Shown: piece after piece, positions 18,701 through 26,461 of the stretch | Layout: the number at the start of each line of letters is the position of its first letter | How positions within the stretch are numbered: position 1 is the stretch's first letter | Position numbers and translations under genes: made by a program | Notes under the pieces: generated by a model | The model's input: only the letters and a program-made list of their open reading frames with translations | What the model was told of the DNA's origin: nothing | Database searches by the model: none | Source of the DNA: Roseinatronobacter sp052379845 | Lineage (GTDB): Bacteria > Pseudomonadota > Alphaproteobacteria > Rhodobacterales > Rhodobacteraceae | Assembly (NCBI GenBank): GCA_052379845.1 | Contig: JBQTCF010000002.1 | Reading direction: 5' to 3' (one strand) | Length of the DNA stretch: 64,000 bases

Positions 18701-19080
18701 GCGCGCGGCAGGACTGGAAACGCCAGCTTGCAGCCGGCCCCGCCCCTGACAGCGCAGATGCCTTCCATAACACCGCGATCGAGGCCGCCTTTCGTCGTGC
18801 CGTGGCCGCCTATCAGGTGCAACCATGGGATGGCAATCTGGTTCTGTTCCGCCCGCCACTGGACCGGCATTGGCAAGTGTCGCGCGGCAATTGGGTCAGC
18901 CGCCAGCGGGAATATGTGTTCGCTGATAATGACTGGACCCGCTTTGCCCCGAACCTGCGCGTGATCGAGGTGCCGGGCGACCATGACAGTATGGTTCTGG
19001 AACCCAATGTGCGGGTTCTGGTGTCGCGGTTGCGCGCCTTGATGCCTGCAACACCCCCCATGAAACATGCAGCCGAGTAA
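12712..19080 (+). CDS. Type I polyketide synthase, KS-AT-KR-DH-ACP-TE
   Basis: 2122-residue multidomain synthase. KS about 10-435, with active-site C184 in TACSTS, HGTGT and NIGHLDTAAG. AT about 535-840, nucleophile S631 in GHSMGE, with IAAHS at the position that is usually HAFH or YASH. KR about 1145-1340, with GGFGGIG and the YVAAN catalytic region. DH double hot-dog about 1365-1655, with a DQHR...G...P first motif and HPALMD second motif. ACP about 1745-1825, with S1785 in DLGGHSL. TE about 1850-2110, S1935 in GGFSGGG and His in GDHDSMV. There is no loading domain, so the KS probably accepts a starter from the NRPS three genes on. One extension to an enoyl thioester and hydrolytic or transfer release is predicted. 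The leader before the ATG is AT-rich with no clear Shine-Dalgarno. Confidence 0.92.
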   Translation: MTDLPDHFSENDIAIIGMAAHLPGAGSVAEFWDNLRAGCSAIRRLSEGELLEAGESPAALRKPNYVPHAATLDGFAEFDPDFFGFSPKEAAILDPQHRQFLEVAWEAFEDAGHPPAAFPGPVGVFSGCGMGSYFYFNLCSNPHLVEDVGMFLLRHTGNDKDFLATRVSHIFDLRGPSVNVQTACSTSLVAVHYAVQSLLTGECDMALAGGVTIELPHGRGYLFKENEILSPDGECHAFDHRAQGTVFGSGAGAVVLRRLPDALRDGDHIIAVIKGSAVNNDGAAKAGYLAPSVEGQAAAVSEAHLVAGVSADSVSYVECHGTGTYLGDPIEIAALTQAFAATTDKTGFCRIGSVKTNIGHLDTAAGVASLIKVASALEHRELPPSLGYEAPNPAIDFDATPFVVNDRLTPWQGNGPLRAGVNSLGVGGTNAHVILQEAPARAPSDASDWPFQLLTLSARNKPALEDAARNLAAHLRTHPDQPLADVAFTLREGRTAFAQRRVVVAETHEDAATLLEADTPARVFTHTALDNPDMVFMFPGGGAQYAGMARELYETEPVFAEWMDRGLAHLQPKLGYDLRALWLPDPQDMDHATETLKRPSVQLPLIMITEYALAQMFIEWGVTPSVLVGHSMGENTAAALAGVIGFEDCIDLVHLRGQLFDTVPAGGMLSVPLSLDALRPYLGPDHDIASLNAPELTVISGPQAALDQLDAALRAEDITAQRVPINIAAHSRMLDPILGRFRAFLQGVPLNAPQLPIISNRTGQPLTPQQARDPEYWVQHLRNTVQFADCITTLAARPNRIYLEMGPGKALSSLTRMNKAVDAQQVLSVLRHPDEDIADDLYHMGTLGRIWALGGQFDWAQIWGDVRRQRVRLPTYPFQRTRYFIEPGTNSAADTPTLDRIDDVTQWGFITSWKPAYAECDIDVTRDLSTLSDTWLIFADDAGIAAPVIAQLRGSGARVIDVHAGDTFARKSADSYTLAPEQGADGYMQLLQGLIADGVAPTRIAHFWLADPRDTFRPGSSVLHRNLEQGFYSLLYLAQAIQSENLPLPVHLTVMTTGAQALNGQPLAHPEKAMIAGPARVAPREMAGLTCATLDIDVASADLTQTLLEELCATPANSTALLRGQRRYVQTIRPAPLAQDLPDLPDGAHWVITGGFGGIGLTLAEELITRSAARITLVSRTPLPDRSDWDGWLATHSPADGTSRRILAIRRLESLGGAVHVASADVCNIDDMRRALDSARASFGAPYGLIHAAGHIADAPLLGKSPTELEDVLAPKLHGLQVLDDLLPDGTLDVMVLFSSTSTLTAPVGQVDYVAANEYLNAFARARAGGKTRVLSLNWGIWTETGMAADAMAARLGQTPAIPATPCPLPLYDNMDFDAAGNRRLSLHLDAGHWVVDQHRTSDGTAIVPGTAYLDLAAQALRAQGETGPFELRDVWFMRAIAVPDDSARRLRATLARTENGYDFTLRSDVTHCGTTGFVLNAQARIVQPPQPPAPAAIDPCAIAARCPDVTEGNGLRSPQEAHLKFGPRWRVLTRTAYGTGEGLAHLELPAAFQGDLGAGHVLHPALMDLATGWAMRLIPGYEGRALWVPVSYDSVAVYDNLPAQIVSHARLCPDTGTETGTGTGFASFDVTLATPDGRVLVEIRRFTIKQLTDAAFGDVPPLRPSDLERGIAQHIALSPAEERLRDMLSLGITPTEGAQAFFRALKSDHAALVVSSIDPQALIAQANSPDPAPHQTKFDRPDIGTDMVAPRNDIERTLTGFWQDLLGVDEIGVEDNFFDLGGHSLIAVRLFAQVRKAYQVDFPISVLFQAPTIAACAAMIAEQTGLDLDTTTGAPPADATQPARAQFTHLVPMQGQNSGTQTPFFLVAGMFGNVLNLRHLALLIGRDRPFYGLQARGLLGGDTPHDRIEDAARDYIAEMRQVQPHGPYMLGGFSGGGITAYEIARQLDAMGEKVDMVVLLDTPLPVRPALTRTDKALMKLAQLRRKGPGYMLEWWRARQDWKRQLAAGPAPDSADAFHNTAIEAAFRRAVAAYQVQPWDGNLVLFRPPLDRHWQVSRGNWVSRQREYVFADNDWTRFAPNLRVIEVPGDHDSMVLEPNVRVLVSRLRALMPATPPMKHAAE

Positions 19081-19086
19081 ACCGCA

Positions 19087-20070
19087 ATGAACCCCACTGT
19101 CCTGACCATAATCGTCAATTACAAAAGCGCTGAAATGTCGCTGCAATCCGCGCAGGCGGCACTTCGCGCCATGGATGGCGTCGCTGGCGCAATTACGATT
19201 GTCGACAATGACAGTCAGGACGGGTCATATGAAACCCTGCGCGACGCTGCGCGCGACATGGCGCGGGTTCGGGTTATCCAGTCGGGGCATAATGGCGGCT
19301 TCGGGTATGGCAACAATGTCGCCATAAAAGCGGGCCTGCCAGATGGTCAGGCGCCCGATTTTGTCTATCTCCTCAATCCCGATGCCTTCCCGGACGCGGA
19401 CGCAATTCGGCTTCTGCGCGACCATATGACCGCGCATCCGCAAACCGGCTTTGCGGGAAGTTCCGTGCGCGGCGAGGATGGCAACCCCCATGAAGTGGCG
19501 TTCAATTTCCCCTCGGTCTGGTCCGAATTCGAGACGGCGGCGAATACCGGCGTCATTACCAAAGTGCTGCGCAATTACCGCGTTCCCATGGGCTTTCCAC
19601 CAGCCACTTGCGCCGTGGACTGGTGTTCAGGCGCCAGTGTGATGTTCCGCCGCAGCATGCTGGACCAGATCGGCCTGTTTGACGAAACCTTTTTCCTGTA
19701 TTTTGAAGAAACGGAATTGTGCCATCGTGCCCGCGCTGCGGGATGGGCGGGAATGTATGTGCCCGACGCCAGCGTCATGCATATAGGGTCGGTTTCAACC
19801 GGCATAAGCAACAAGGCGCGCATCCCGGGCTATTGGTTCAACTCTCGCGCGCATTACTATCGCAAGACAGGGGGCGCGGGGTATCTGGCCTGTGCGACCC
19901 TGTTTTATGTGCTGGGCGCAACAATCTGGAAGGCACGCCGCCTGATTGAACGGAAAGAGGATCGGATTCCGCCATATTTTCTCCGTGATCTTGTGGGACA
20001 TACATTTCAGACCCTGACATCAGGCGCATTGCTTGGGGACAAAACGACAAGGGCGCAGGAAGCGCCCTGA
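19087..20070 (+). CDS. Family 2 glycosyltransferase (rhamnosyltransferase-like)
   Basis: 327 residues. A GT2 GT-A domain opens with LTIIVNYKSAEMS and IVDNDSQDGS, then HNGGFGYGNNVAI, and the metal-binding motif appears as LLNPDAFP. WCSGASVMFRR and DETFFLYFEETELCHRA are the usual acceptor-side motifs of the WsaE/rhamnosyl branch. A hydrophobic C-terminal patch (ACATLFYVLGATI) may sit at the membrane. It starts six bases after the PKS stop and ends with a 7-bp hairpin (20050-20068). Lying between PKS and NRPS, it may glycosylate the assembled acyl product or build the glycan to which it is joined. Sugar and acceptor unknown. Confidence 0.85.
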   Translation: MNPTVLTIIVNYKSAEMSLQSAQAALRAMDGVAGAITIVDNDSQDGSYETLRDAARDMARVRVIQSGHNGGFGYGNNVAIKAGLPDGQAPDFVYLLNPDAFPDADAIRLLRDHMTAHPQTGFAGSSVRGEDGNPHEVAFNFPSVWSEFETAANTGVITKVLRNYRVPMGFPPATCAVDWCSGASVMFRRSMLDQIGLFDETFFLYFEETELCHRARAAGWAGMYVPDASVMHIGSVSTGISNKARIPGYWFNSRAHYYRKTGGAGYLACATLFYVLGATIWKARRLIERKEDRIPPYFLRDLVGHTFQTLTSGALLGDKTTRAQEAP

Positions 20071-20084
20071 AAAAGAGGTGATTT

Positions 20085-23000
20085 ATGCAGTTTTCAAGCG
20101 TTGTGATTGGCGATGAAAGCCTGCTGGCAGAATGCAGCAACCAGCTTTTGGCGCGTGGACACACCATTGCGGCTGTTGTCACCAACAACCCGAATCTGGC
20201 TGGCTGGGCGCAGGACAACACCATTCCTGTCATCAGCGCAGGCCACAATCTGGCGGACCGGCTGAATACACTGCAGTTCGACTGGATTTTGAACATCGCG
20301 GGCCTGCACGTGCTACCGCGGGCCGTTCTGGCGCTGCCTGCCCGTGGGGCGATCAATTTTCATGATGGCCCCTTGCCACAACATGCCGGGCTGAACGCCC
20401 CGGTCTGGGCCTTGTTGGCAGGTGAACAGCAACACGGCATTACATGGCACATGATCACTGAAACCATTGATCAGGGCGACATTCTGGCCCGCGCCGCTTT
20501 TGACATCGCGGCCGATGACACGGCACTGACACTGAACGCGAAGTGTTTTGCCGCCGGGGTCGAAAGCTTCGCACATGTGCTGGACATGCTGGAAACCGGG
20601 CAGGTTTCCGGCCAGCCCCAGGACGTGACAGGGCGCAATCTGCACCTGCGCCATGACCGCCCCGCACATGACGGGCTGCTGGATTTCACACGCCCTGCGG
20701 CGGAACTGGAACGACTGGTCCGCGCCTTGGATCATGGGCCCTATTGGAACCCGCTATGCGCACCCAAACTGCGGCTTGGCGCGCAGCTTGTGTGCATTGG
20801 CGCGGCCCGTATGGTGGACGGTCAGGGCCAGCCCGGTCAGGTGCTTGATGTGGATTCCGACAGTGTGACAGTCATGTGTGCGGATATGGCCCTGCGCGTG
20901 TCAGGTCTGCTATGTGTGCAGGGCCTGCCCACCAGCGCAATGCACCAGGTGACACCCGGCGATATGTTGCCAATGCCCCCTGATGGGGTGACCCCTGCCA
21001 TGACGCGCATTGTGGCAGGTGACCAGCGCTGGCGCGACGCCTTGCGCGCCATGGTGGCACCGCCCCCCCTTGTTGCACAGTCCGCCACGCGCGACAGTCT
21101 GGCACTGGATATGGCGCTTGCGCCTGACGCACAAACCATTGCCGCATTCGGCGCGGCAGTGGCACGCCATTTCGGGCTGTCCAGTGTCGACATCGCATGG
21201 CGCAATGGGGCCATTGCACAGGCACAGGCACAGGCCACAGCGCCGGACCACATTTCAGGCTGGGTGCCAGTGCAGGTGAACATGCACAGCGCAAACCCCG
21301 TCGCTGATGTTGAAAGCCGCCTGAAGCTGGCGCAAACCGCGCCCGGTTTTGCCCGTGACATCAGCGCGCGCGATCCCATGCTGGGCCTGATCGATATGCC
21401 GCCTGTCGCCGTGACGCATGGGGCCGAGGCGCCGGAGGCGGCGCTTGTGCTTGATCTGGACGCGGGCGCATTGCGCTATGACCCCGCAACCCTAAGCGCG
21501 ACCGAGGCAGGCAAGATCAGCGCCCTACTGGCAACCCCCCCGCCTACGGTCCTTGACCTGGACCAGTTCAATGCCACTGCGCGCGCCTATGACCGCATCT
21601 GTATCCATCACGCGTTCGAGGCGCAGGTTCAGAAAACACCGGACGCCGTTGCGCTGGCGTTTGAAAACCAGACCCTGACCTATGCTGACCTGAACGCGCG
21701 CGCCAACCGCGTGGCGCATGTGCTGGTGCAAATGGGTGTTACGCCTGATACGCCAGTTGCGCTGTGCACGGCGCGCGGCCCAAACCTGCTGATCGGCGCG
21801 CTTGGCATCCTGAAGGCGGGCGGGGCCTATGTGCCGCTGGACCCCGCCTACCCGTCAGACCGGCTGGCGCATTACCTGAGCGATTCCGCAGCGCCTGTGG
21901 TGGTGACCGAACATGCCCTGCTGGACATGTTGCCTGACCATGCCGCAGCGCTTTTGCAACTGGACACCGATGCGCGGCTGGCTGCGGCACCCGACACCAA
22001 CCCCGACAGCCGCGCCACACCCGATAATCTGGCGTATCTGATCTATACATCCGGGTCGACCGGCACGCCCAAGGGGGTGATGGTGGAACATGGCAATGTC
22101 GCCAATTTCTTCGCGGGCATGGATGAGCGCATACGCCATGACCCGCCCGGCGTTTGGCTGGCTGTCACATCGTTAAGTTTTGACATTTCCGTACTGGAAC
22201 TGTTCTGGACATTGGCCCGCGGGTTCAAGATCGTCCTGATGGGCGATGAGGACCGCACCGCTGTTTCGCGCGCGCCCGTGCGCGTGTCAAACAAGCCCAT
22301 GGATTTCAGCCTGATGTATTGGGGCAATGATGACGGGCAGGGACCACAGAAATACCGCCTGCTGCTGGAAGGCGCAAAATTTGCCGACACGCACGGGTTT
22401 TGCGCGGTCTGGACACCGGAACGCCATTTCCACGCCTTTGGCGGCCCGTTCCCCAACCCGTCGGTTTCCGGTGCGGCAGTGGCGGCGGTTACGCAAAATC
22501 TGGCAGTGCGCGCGGGGTCTTGTGTGGCGCCGCTGCACCATCCGGTGCGCATTGCCGAAGAATGGGCCATGATCGACAATTTGACGAACGGACGCACGGG
22601 GCTGGGCATTGCGTCGGGCTGGCATCCGGTGGATTTTGTCCTTCGCCCCGAAAACAGACCCCCCAACAACAAACAGGCCATGTTCGACATGATCGACACG
22701 CTGCGCAAACTGTGGCGCGGGGATGTGGTCGAATTTGACAAGGGCGACGGGGTAGTGCCCGTGCAAACGCTGCCGCGCCCCGTATCGCGCGAATTGCCGA
22801 TCTGGCTGACCACAGCGGGAAACCCCGAAACATGGCGCGATGCAGGACGGCTTGGCGCAAATGTGCTGACCCACCTGCTGGGCCAATCCATTTCCGAGGT
22901 CGCCGAGAAGATCACCATCTATCATGCCGCCCTGCGCGATGCGGGCCATGACCCCGCCGATTTTACCGTCACGCTGATGTTGCACAGCTTCGTTGCGCGT

Positions 23001-24605
23001 GACCGCGACCACGCCCGCGAAGTGGCGCGCGCCCCGATGAAATCCTACCTGCTGGCGGCAGCGGCGCTGGTAAAACAATATGCCTGGGCCTTTCCTGCGT
23101 TCAAACGCCCACAAGGGGCAAAAAACCCCATGGATATTGACCTGTCCACCCTGTCACAGGACGAAGTGGACGGCATTCTTGATTTCGCCTTCAACCGTTA
23201 TTTTGAAGAGTCCGGCCTATTCGGCACGGTTGATGATTGTCTGAACCGTGTAGAGCAGTTGAAGGCGATTGGCGTGACCGAGATTGCCTGCCTGATTGAT
23301 TACGGCATCAATACCGATCAGGTTCTGGAAGGGTTGTTTCCGCTGGCCGAAGTGGTCCGGCGCGCGAATGCGGGCGTGGATCTGGCGCAGGATGATTTCT
23401 CGATCGCGGCGCAAATTCATCGCCATAAGGTCACCCATCTGCAATGCACCCCGTCCATGGCGCGTATGATGGCAATGAATGATGACAGCCGCGCAGCGCT
23501 TGCGCAGGTGGGGACAATCCTGATCGGCGGCGAGGCGCTGCCCGGCGCCTTGGCGCGCGACATCGCACACCTTACCGGCCAGCCCGTGCAGAACATGTAT
23601 GGCCCCACGGAAACCACCATATGGTCCACAAGCCAGACCACCACGGGCACAGACGGAATTGCGGGGATCGGCACGCCCATCGCCAATACACAAGTCTATG
23701 TCCTTGACGATGCGCTGCACCCGGTGCCCCCCTATCAGGACGGGGAATTGTTCATTGGCGGGGACGGCGTAACGCGCGGCTACTGGAACCGCGCAGAGCT
23801 GACGCAAGAACGGTTTATCCCCAACCCGTTCGGCGCGGGGCGGCTGTATCGCACAGGTGATCTGGTGCAGCGCGGGCATGACGGGTTGCGGTTCATGGGG
23901 CGTGTGGATCATCAGGTCAAAATCCGCGGCCATCGCATTGAACTGGGCGAGGTGGAATCCGCCCTCGAAGCGCAGCCCGGAATTACCGCCGCTGTCGCCA
24001 TCACCCGCGAGGACCGCGACGGCGACATACGACTGGTTGCCTATTACACCGGCAGCCCGTCAGGGGATTTGCGCGCCGCACTGGCGCAACGCCTGCCTGC
24101 GCATATGTTGCCTGCGCATTTCGTCCCACTGGCGCAAATGCCGCTTACACCCAACAAGAAGATTGACCGCAAGGCCCTTCCCGCACCCAGCCGCATGCAA
24201 CAACACGCGCCTGCCCCTGCCCCAGATATTGCGGCCGGCACTGACACCGCCAGCAAAATTGCAGCTATCTGGTGCGACGTGCTGGGCGTGGCGCAGGTGG
24301 GTCAGGGGGACAATTTCTTCCATCTGGGGGGGCATTCACTGCTGGCTGTGCAAGCGCACCGCGAAATGCGCAGCCGTTTGAACATTCCGGGCCTGTCGAT
24401 AACCGATTTGTTCCGCTTCCCCGTTCTGGGGGAACTGGCCCGTCATCTGGATGGCAAAATGCGCCCGCTGCCCCCCGCGCAGACGCTGCCGACACGCGCA
24501 GATGACAGCACGCCCCCACCCCCCGACACCCCCCCCAGCTCTGACAGGGTTCAGGCCATGGCGCGCCGCCGCGCCATGCGCGCAGAAAGGGCCGGACGCG
24601 CATGA
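20085..24605 (+). CDS. NRPS: formyltransferase-A(split by luciferase-like monooxygenase)-PCP
   Basis: 1506 residues. Residues 1-about 285 are a methionyl-tRNA-formyltransferase-like domain with catalytic triad N91, H93 (INFHDG) and D132 (DQGDI). About 290-485 is an unassigned linker. The adenylation domain starts near 490 with A3 TSGSTGTPKG (about 655), and D700 in LSFDIS is the amino-group-binding Asp. A luciferase-like FMN monooxygenase (about 725-1100, FSLMYWGNDD, GIASGWHP, WLTTAGN) is inserted there. The A domain resumes with YGPTETT (about 1172), YRTGDL and NKKIDRKALP. PCP follows with S1418 in HLGGHSL, then a Pro-rich tail. Such inserted monooxygenases are known as the MupA/Atu3671 type. 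There is no HHxxxDG condensation motif and no TE, so it looks like an initiation module that formylates and possibly oxidises an amino acid and passes it to the PKS. RBS AGAGGTG. Confidence 0.9.
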   Translation: MQFSSVVIGDESLLAECSNQLLARGHTIAAVVTNNPNLAGWAQDNTIPVISAGHNLADRLNTLQFDWILNIAGLHVLPRAVLALPARGAINFHDGPLPQHAGLNAPVWALLAGEQQHGITWHMITETIDQGDILARAAFDIAADDTALTLNAKCFAAGVESFAHVLDMLETGQVSGQPQDVTGRNLHLRHDRPAHDGLLDFTRPAAELERLVRALDHGPYWNPLCAPKLRLGAQLVCIGAARMVDGQGQPGQVLDVDSDSVTVMCADMALRVSGLLCVQGLPTSAMHQVTPGDMLPMPPDGVTPAMTRIVAGDQRWRDALRAMVAPPPLVAQSATRDSLALDMALAPDAQTIAAFGAAVARHFGLSSVDIAWRNGAIAQAQAQATAPDHISGWVPVQVNMHSANPVADVESRLKLAQTAPGFARDISARDPMLGLIDMPPVAVTHGAEAPEAALVLDLDAGALRYDPATLSATEAGKISALLATPPPTVLDLDQFNATARAYDRICIHHAFEAQVQKTPDAVALAFENQTLTYADLNARANRVAHVLVQMGVTPDTPVALCTARGPNLLIGALGILKAGGAYVPLDPAYPSDRLAHYLSDSAAPVVVTEHALLDMLPDHAAALLQLDTDARLAAAPDTNPDSRATPDNLAYLIYTSGSTGTPKGVMVEHGNVANFFAGMDERIRHDPPGVWLAVTSLSFDISVLELFWTLARGFKIVLMGDEDRTAVSRAPVRVSNKPMDFSLMYWGNDDGQGPQKYRLLLEGAKFADTHGFCAVWTPERHFHAFGGPFPNPSVSGAAVAAVTQNLAVRAGSCVAPLHHPVRIAEEWAMIDNLTNGRTGLGIASGWHPVDFVLRPENRPPNNKQAMFDMIDTLRKLWRGDVVEFDKGDGVVPVQTLPRPVSRELPIWLTTAGNPETWRDAGRLGANVLTHLLGQSISEVAEKITIYHAALRDAGHDPADFTVTLMLHSFVARDRDHAREVARAPMKSYLLAAAALVKQYAWAFPAFKRPQGAKNPMDIDLSTLSQDEVDGILDFAFNRYFEESGLFGTVDDCLNRVEQLKAIGVTEIACLIDYGINTDQVLEGLFPLAEVVRRANAGVDLAQDDFSIAAQIHRHKVTHLQCTPSMARMMAMNDDSRAALAQVGTILIGGEALPGALARDIAHLTGQPVQNMYGPTETTIWSTSQTTTGTDGIAGIGTPIANTQVYVLDDALHPVPPYQDGELFIGGDGVTRGYWNRAELTQERFIPNPFGAGRLYRTGDLVQRGHDGLRFMGRVDHQVKIRGHRIELGEVESALEAQPGITAAVAITREDRDGDIRLVAYYTGSPSGDLRAALAQRLPAHMLPAHFVPLAQMPLTPNKKIDRKALPAPSRMQQHAPAPAPDIAAGTDTASKIAAIWCDVLGVAQVGQGDNFFHLGGHSLLAVQAHREMRSRLNIPGLSITDLFRFPVLGELARHLDGKMRPLPPAQTLPTRADDSTPPPPDTPPSSDRVQAMARRRAMRAERAGRA

Positions 24606-25282
24606 TTCAACAACGCTTTTCACTGGTGCAATACGCCCGCCCCCTGTTCAGCGACAGGGTGGCCATGGCATGGGCCGACCCGAAAGCGCCCATGCCCCGC
24701 CTTGTGGGCGACGAGGTTCTGGCCATTGAACAGGTCGCCGCCACACGCGCGCGCGAATTCGCCGCCGGACGCGCCGCCGCACGCAACGCAATGGAACAGC
24801 TGGGCCATACGCCGCGCCCGGTTCTGCAAGGCGATGATCGCGCGCCAATCTGGCCTTCGGGTCTGGTCGGCTCCATCACCCATACCAGCCATGATGCCTT
24901 GGCCGTTGTCACGGATGACCCCGCCATTCTGGCACTGGGGCTGGATATTGAACCCGCCACCCCGCTGGAACCAAGCTTATGGCCAGTAGTTTGCACACAA
25001 AACGATATGCTTTGGCTGGCCGGGCTTGGCCCGACGCAGCGTGGGCATTTCGCCAAGCTGCTGTTTTCCGCAAAGGAAGCTGTCTATAAGGCGCAGTATC
25101 AGCTTAGCCGTTGCCTGATCGATTTTCACGCGCTTGACCTTTTACCTGATCTGGGGTCAGGCCGCTTTACAGCGACATTGCGGCAGGACGTTCCGCAGTT
25201 TGCATCCGGAACCCGATTCGAAGGACAGTTTTCCATTCTTGCCAATTGCGTTGTAACAGCGGTGGAAATCCACCATCGCTGA
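24602..25282 (+). CDS. 4-prime-phosphopantetheinyl transferase, EntD/Sfp type
   Basis: 226 residues. Transfers phosphopantetheine from CoA to the Ser of carrier domains; here the obvious clients are the PKS ACP and NRPS PCP. Motifs: RAAARNAM, WPSGLVGSITHT, metal-binding GLDIEP and FSAKEAVYKAQY. Its ATG overlaps the NRPS stop (ATGA), so it is translated from the same message. It ends the co-directional operon that began at 8999. Confidence 0.93.
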   Translation: MIQQRFSLVQYARPLFSDRVAMAWADPKAPMPRLVGDEVLAIEQVAATRAREFAAGRAAARNAMEQLGHTPRPVLQGDDRAPIWPSGLVGSITHTSHDALAVVTDDPAILALGLDIEPATPLEPSLWPVVCTQNDMLWLAGLGPTQRGHFAKLLFSAKEAVYKAQYQLSRCLIDFHALDLLPDLGSGRFTATLRQDVPQFASGTRFEGQFSILANCVVTAVEIHHR

Positions 25283-25542
25283 ACGCGGGCCTGTTGCACT
25301 ATGCGCAAGTTTCCGAAACGGGGTGATCTACGGATAGTAGGTAACCGAAGCTGCCGCCCCAACATTCTGCAACGCACCGCGACAAGCTGTCCGGACCTGC
25401 AAAATCATTGGCAAAACCTGCTTTCAGTCTGATACAATGCCGCAGCGATCCCTAACCAGAGGCAGTGTGCTGTCAGGTCCCAAAGCTACCGATCATCAGA
25501 ATCGACGACAGCATACCAGTATCAGAAAGAATTGAGGGCAGA
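25283..25542. other. Gap after the PKS/NRPS operon; no feature recognised
   Basis: About 260 bases with no convincing coding frame, no clear terminator hairpin for the operon and no RNA gene recognised. It presumably holds the promoter of the small secreted protein that follows. Confidence 0.5.
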
Positions 25543-25860
25543 ATGAAAAGAACCCTGATTGCCGCCATAGTTTCGGCTTTCGTTATTCCAGCACTCCCCA
25601 CATCCGCCGCCGCCAGCGCAATTGAATCCGCATGTTTGCGGTCGGACCGGGCGCAAGCCACCCGCGCCTTGTGCCGGTGCATCGGGTCTGTGGCCAATGA
25701 AACCCTGACCCGCAGCGAGCAGCGCCGCGCCGCAGCATTTTTCCGTGACCCACAGCTTGCGCAGGATGTGCGCATGTCCAAAAGTGACCGCGACAACGCA
25801 TTCTGGGCGCGTTACCGTGCCTTCGGGGACCGTGCCGAACAGTTCTGCGCAGGGCGCTGA
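25543..25860 (+). CDS. Small exported Cys-containing protein of unknown function
   Basis: 105 residues from the ATG at 25543, which has GAGGG 6 bases upstream. A signal peptide is clear (TLIAAIVSAFVIPALPTSAAASA, cut near residue 22-25). The mature part of about 80 residues has four Cys (ESACLRS, RALCRCIG, and the C-terminal FCAGR), so two disulfides are possible in the periplasm. Helical, with many Arg. Similar short proteins in this order are sometimes labelled arginine transporter without good reason; nothing here shows transport. It stands alone between the NRPS operon and a bidirectional terminator. Confidence 0.7.
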   Translation: MKRTLIAAIVSAFVIPALPTSAAASAIESACLRSDRAQATRALCRCIGSVANETLTRSEQRRAAAFFRDPQLAQDVRMSKSDRDNAFWARYRAFGDRAEQFCAGR

Positions 25861-25862
25861 CC

Positions 25863-25903
25863 AAAAAAAGGGGCAGTCCGTTTCGGAACTGCCCCTTTTT
25901 TTC
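25863..25903. terminator. Bidirectional Rho-independent terminator
   Basis: A-rich run, stem GGGGCAGT / ACTGCCCC extended by AAAAAA/TTTTTT pairing, small loop around CCGTTTCGGA, then TTTTTTTC. It reads well on both strands and sits between two convergent genes. Confidence 0.92.
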
Positions 25904-25934
25904 TTATGACATTCCCACTGGTTCAGTGTCGAAT

Positions 25935-26423
25935 TCAGTTGTGACCATGACCATGGGTATGTGTTTGGCCACCGCCGCTGTCATGTTCGGTCGTGCGTTC
26001 AAGGTCCACCGTTGTGGGCACAACCAATTCGTCGCCATTTTCAAGAACAAGCGTCACTAGAATTTCATCACCATGGCTTAGCCGCTGGTTCAGGCCCAGA
26101 AACATGACATGATCGCCGCCGCGTTCCAATGCATGCATGCTTTGGGCAGGGACGGTAATCCCGTCTTCCAACTCGACCATGCGCATAACGCCGTTTTCAT
26201 CTTCCAGATGGGTGTGCAGTTCCACGCGCTGCGCCACGTCTGACCGCGCGCCTATGATGCGGCACTCCGTCGCGGAACTGTTCATTACATGCATGAACGC
26301 CGCGCCGGATTGCGACATGGCCGTAGATGTGCGCGCATAGGCATCATGCACCTCCAGGTCACAGGCCAACGCGGGCAGGGCAAAAGTGACTGCCGCAGCA
26401 GTCGTCAAAAATAGCTTCTTCAT
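25935..26423 (-). CDS. PCu(A)C-type periplasmic copper chaperone
   Basis: 162 residues. Signal peptide (TTAAAVTFALPALA), then the PCu(A)C fold with copper-binding Met/His set in HVMNSS, VELHTHLEDENGVMRM and the later HALERGGDHVMFLGL. The C-terminal tail is His-rich (HTHGHGHN), giving extra metal binding. Members deliver Cu(I) to the Cu-A or Cu-B centres of cytochrome oxidase. It follows the small hydrophobic Cys protein by 38 bases on the same strand, so the two probably form a copper-related operon. Confidence 0.9.
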   Translation of the reverse strand: MKKLFLTTAAAVTFALPALACDLEVHDAYARTSTAMSQSGAAFMHVMNSSATECRIIGARSDVAQRVELHTHLEDENGVMRMVELEDGITVPAQSMHALERGGDHVMFLGLNQRLSHGDEILVTLVLENGDELVVPTTVDLERTTEHDSGGGQTHTHGHGHN

Positions 26424-26461
26424 TCTTCAGTCCTTGTCTGACAGTTGGGGTTTTTCCGCAA

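Noticed and set aside
20050..20068. Terminator between the GT2 gene and the NRPS
   Set aside because: The 7-bp stem is followed by GAAAAAG, not T, on the transcribed strand, and the NRPS ribosome-binding site lies directly behind it.
8999..25282. Recent horizontal transfer of the whole operon
   Set aside because: I saw no insertion sequence, integrase, flanking repeat or tRNA, and codon use looks like that of the neighbours; a real composition test was not possible.
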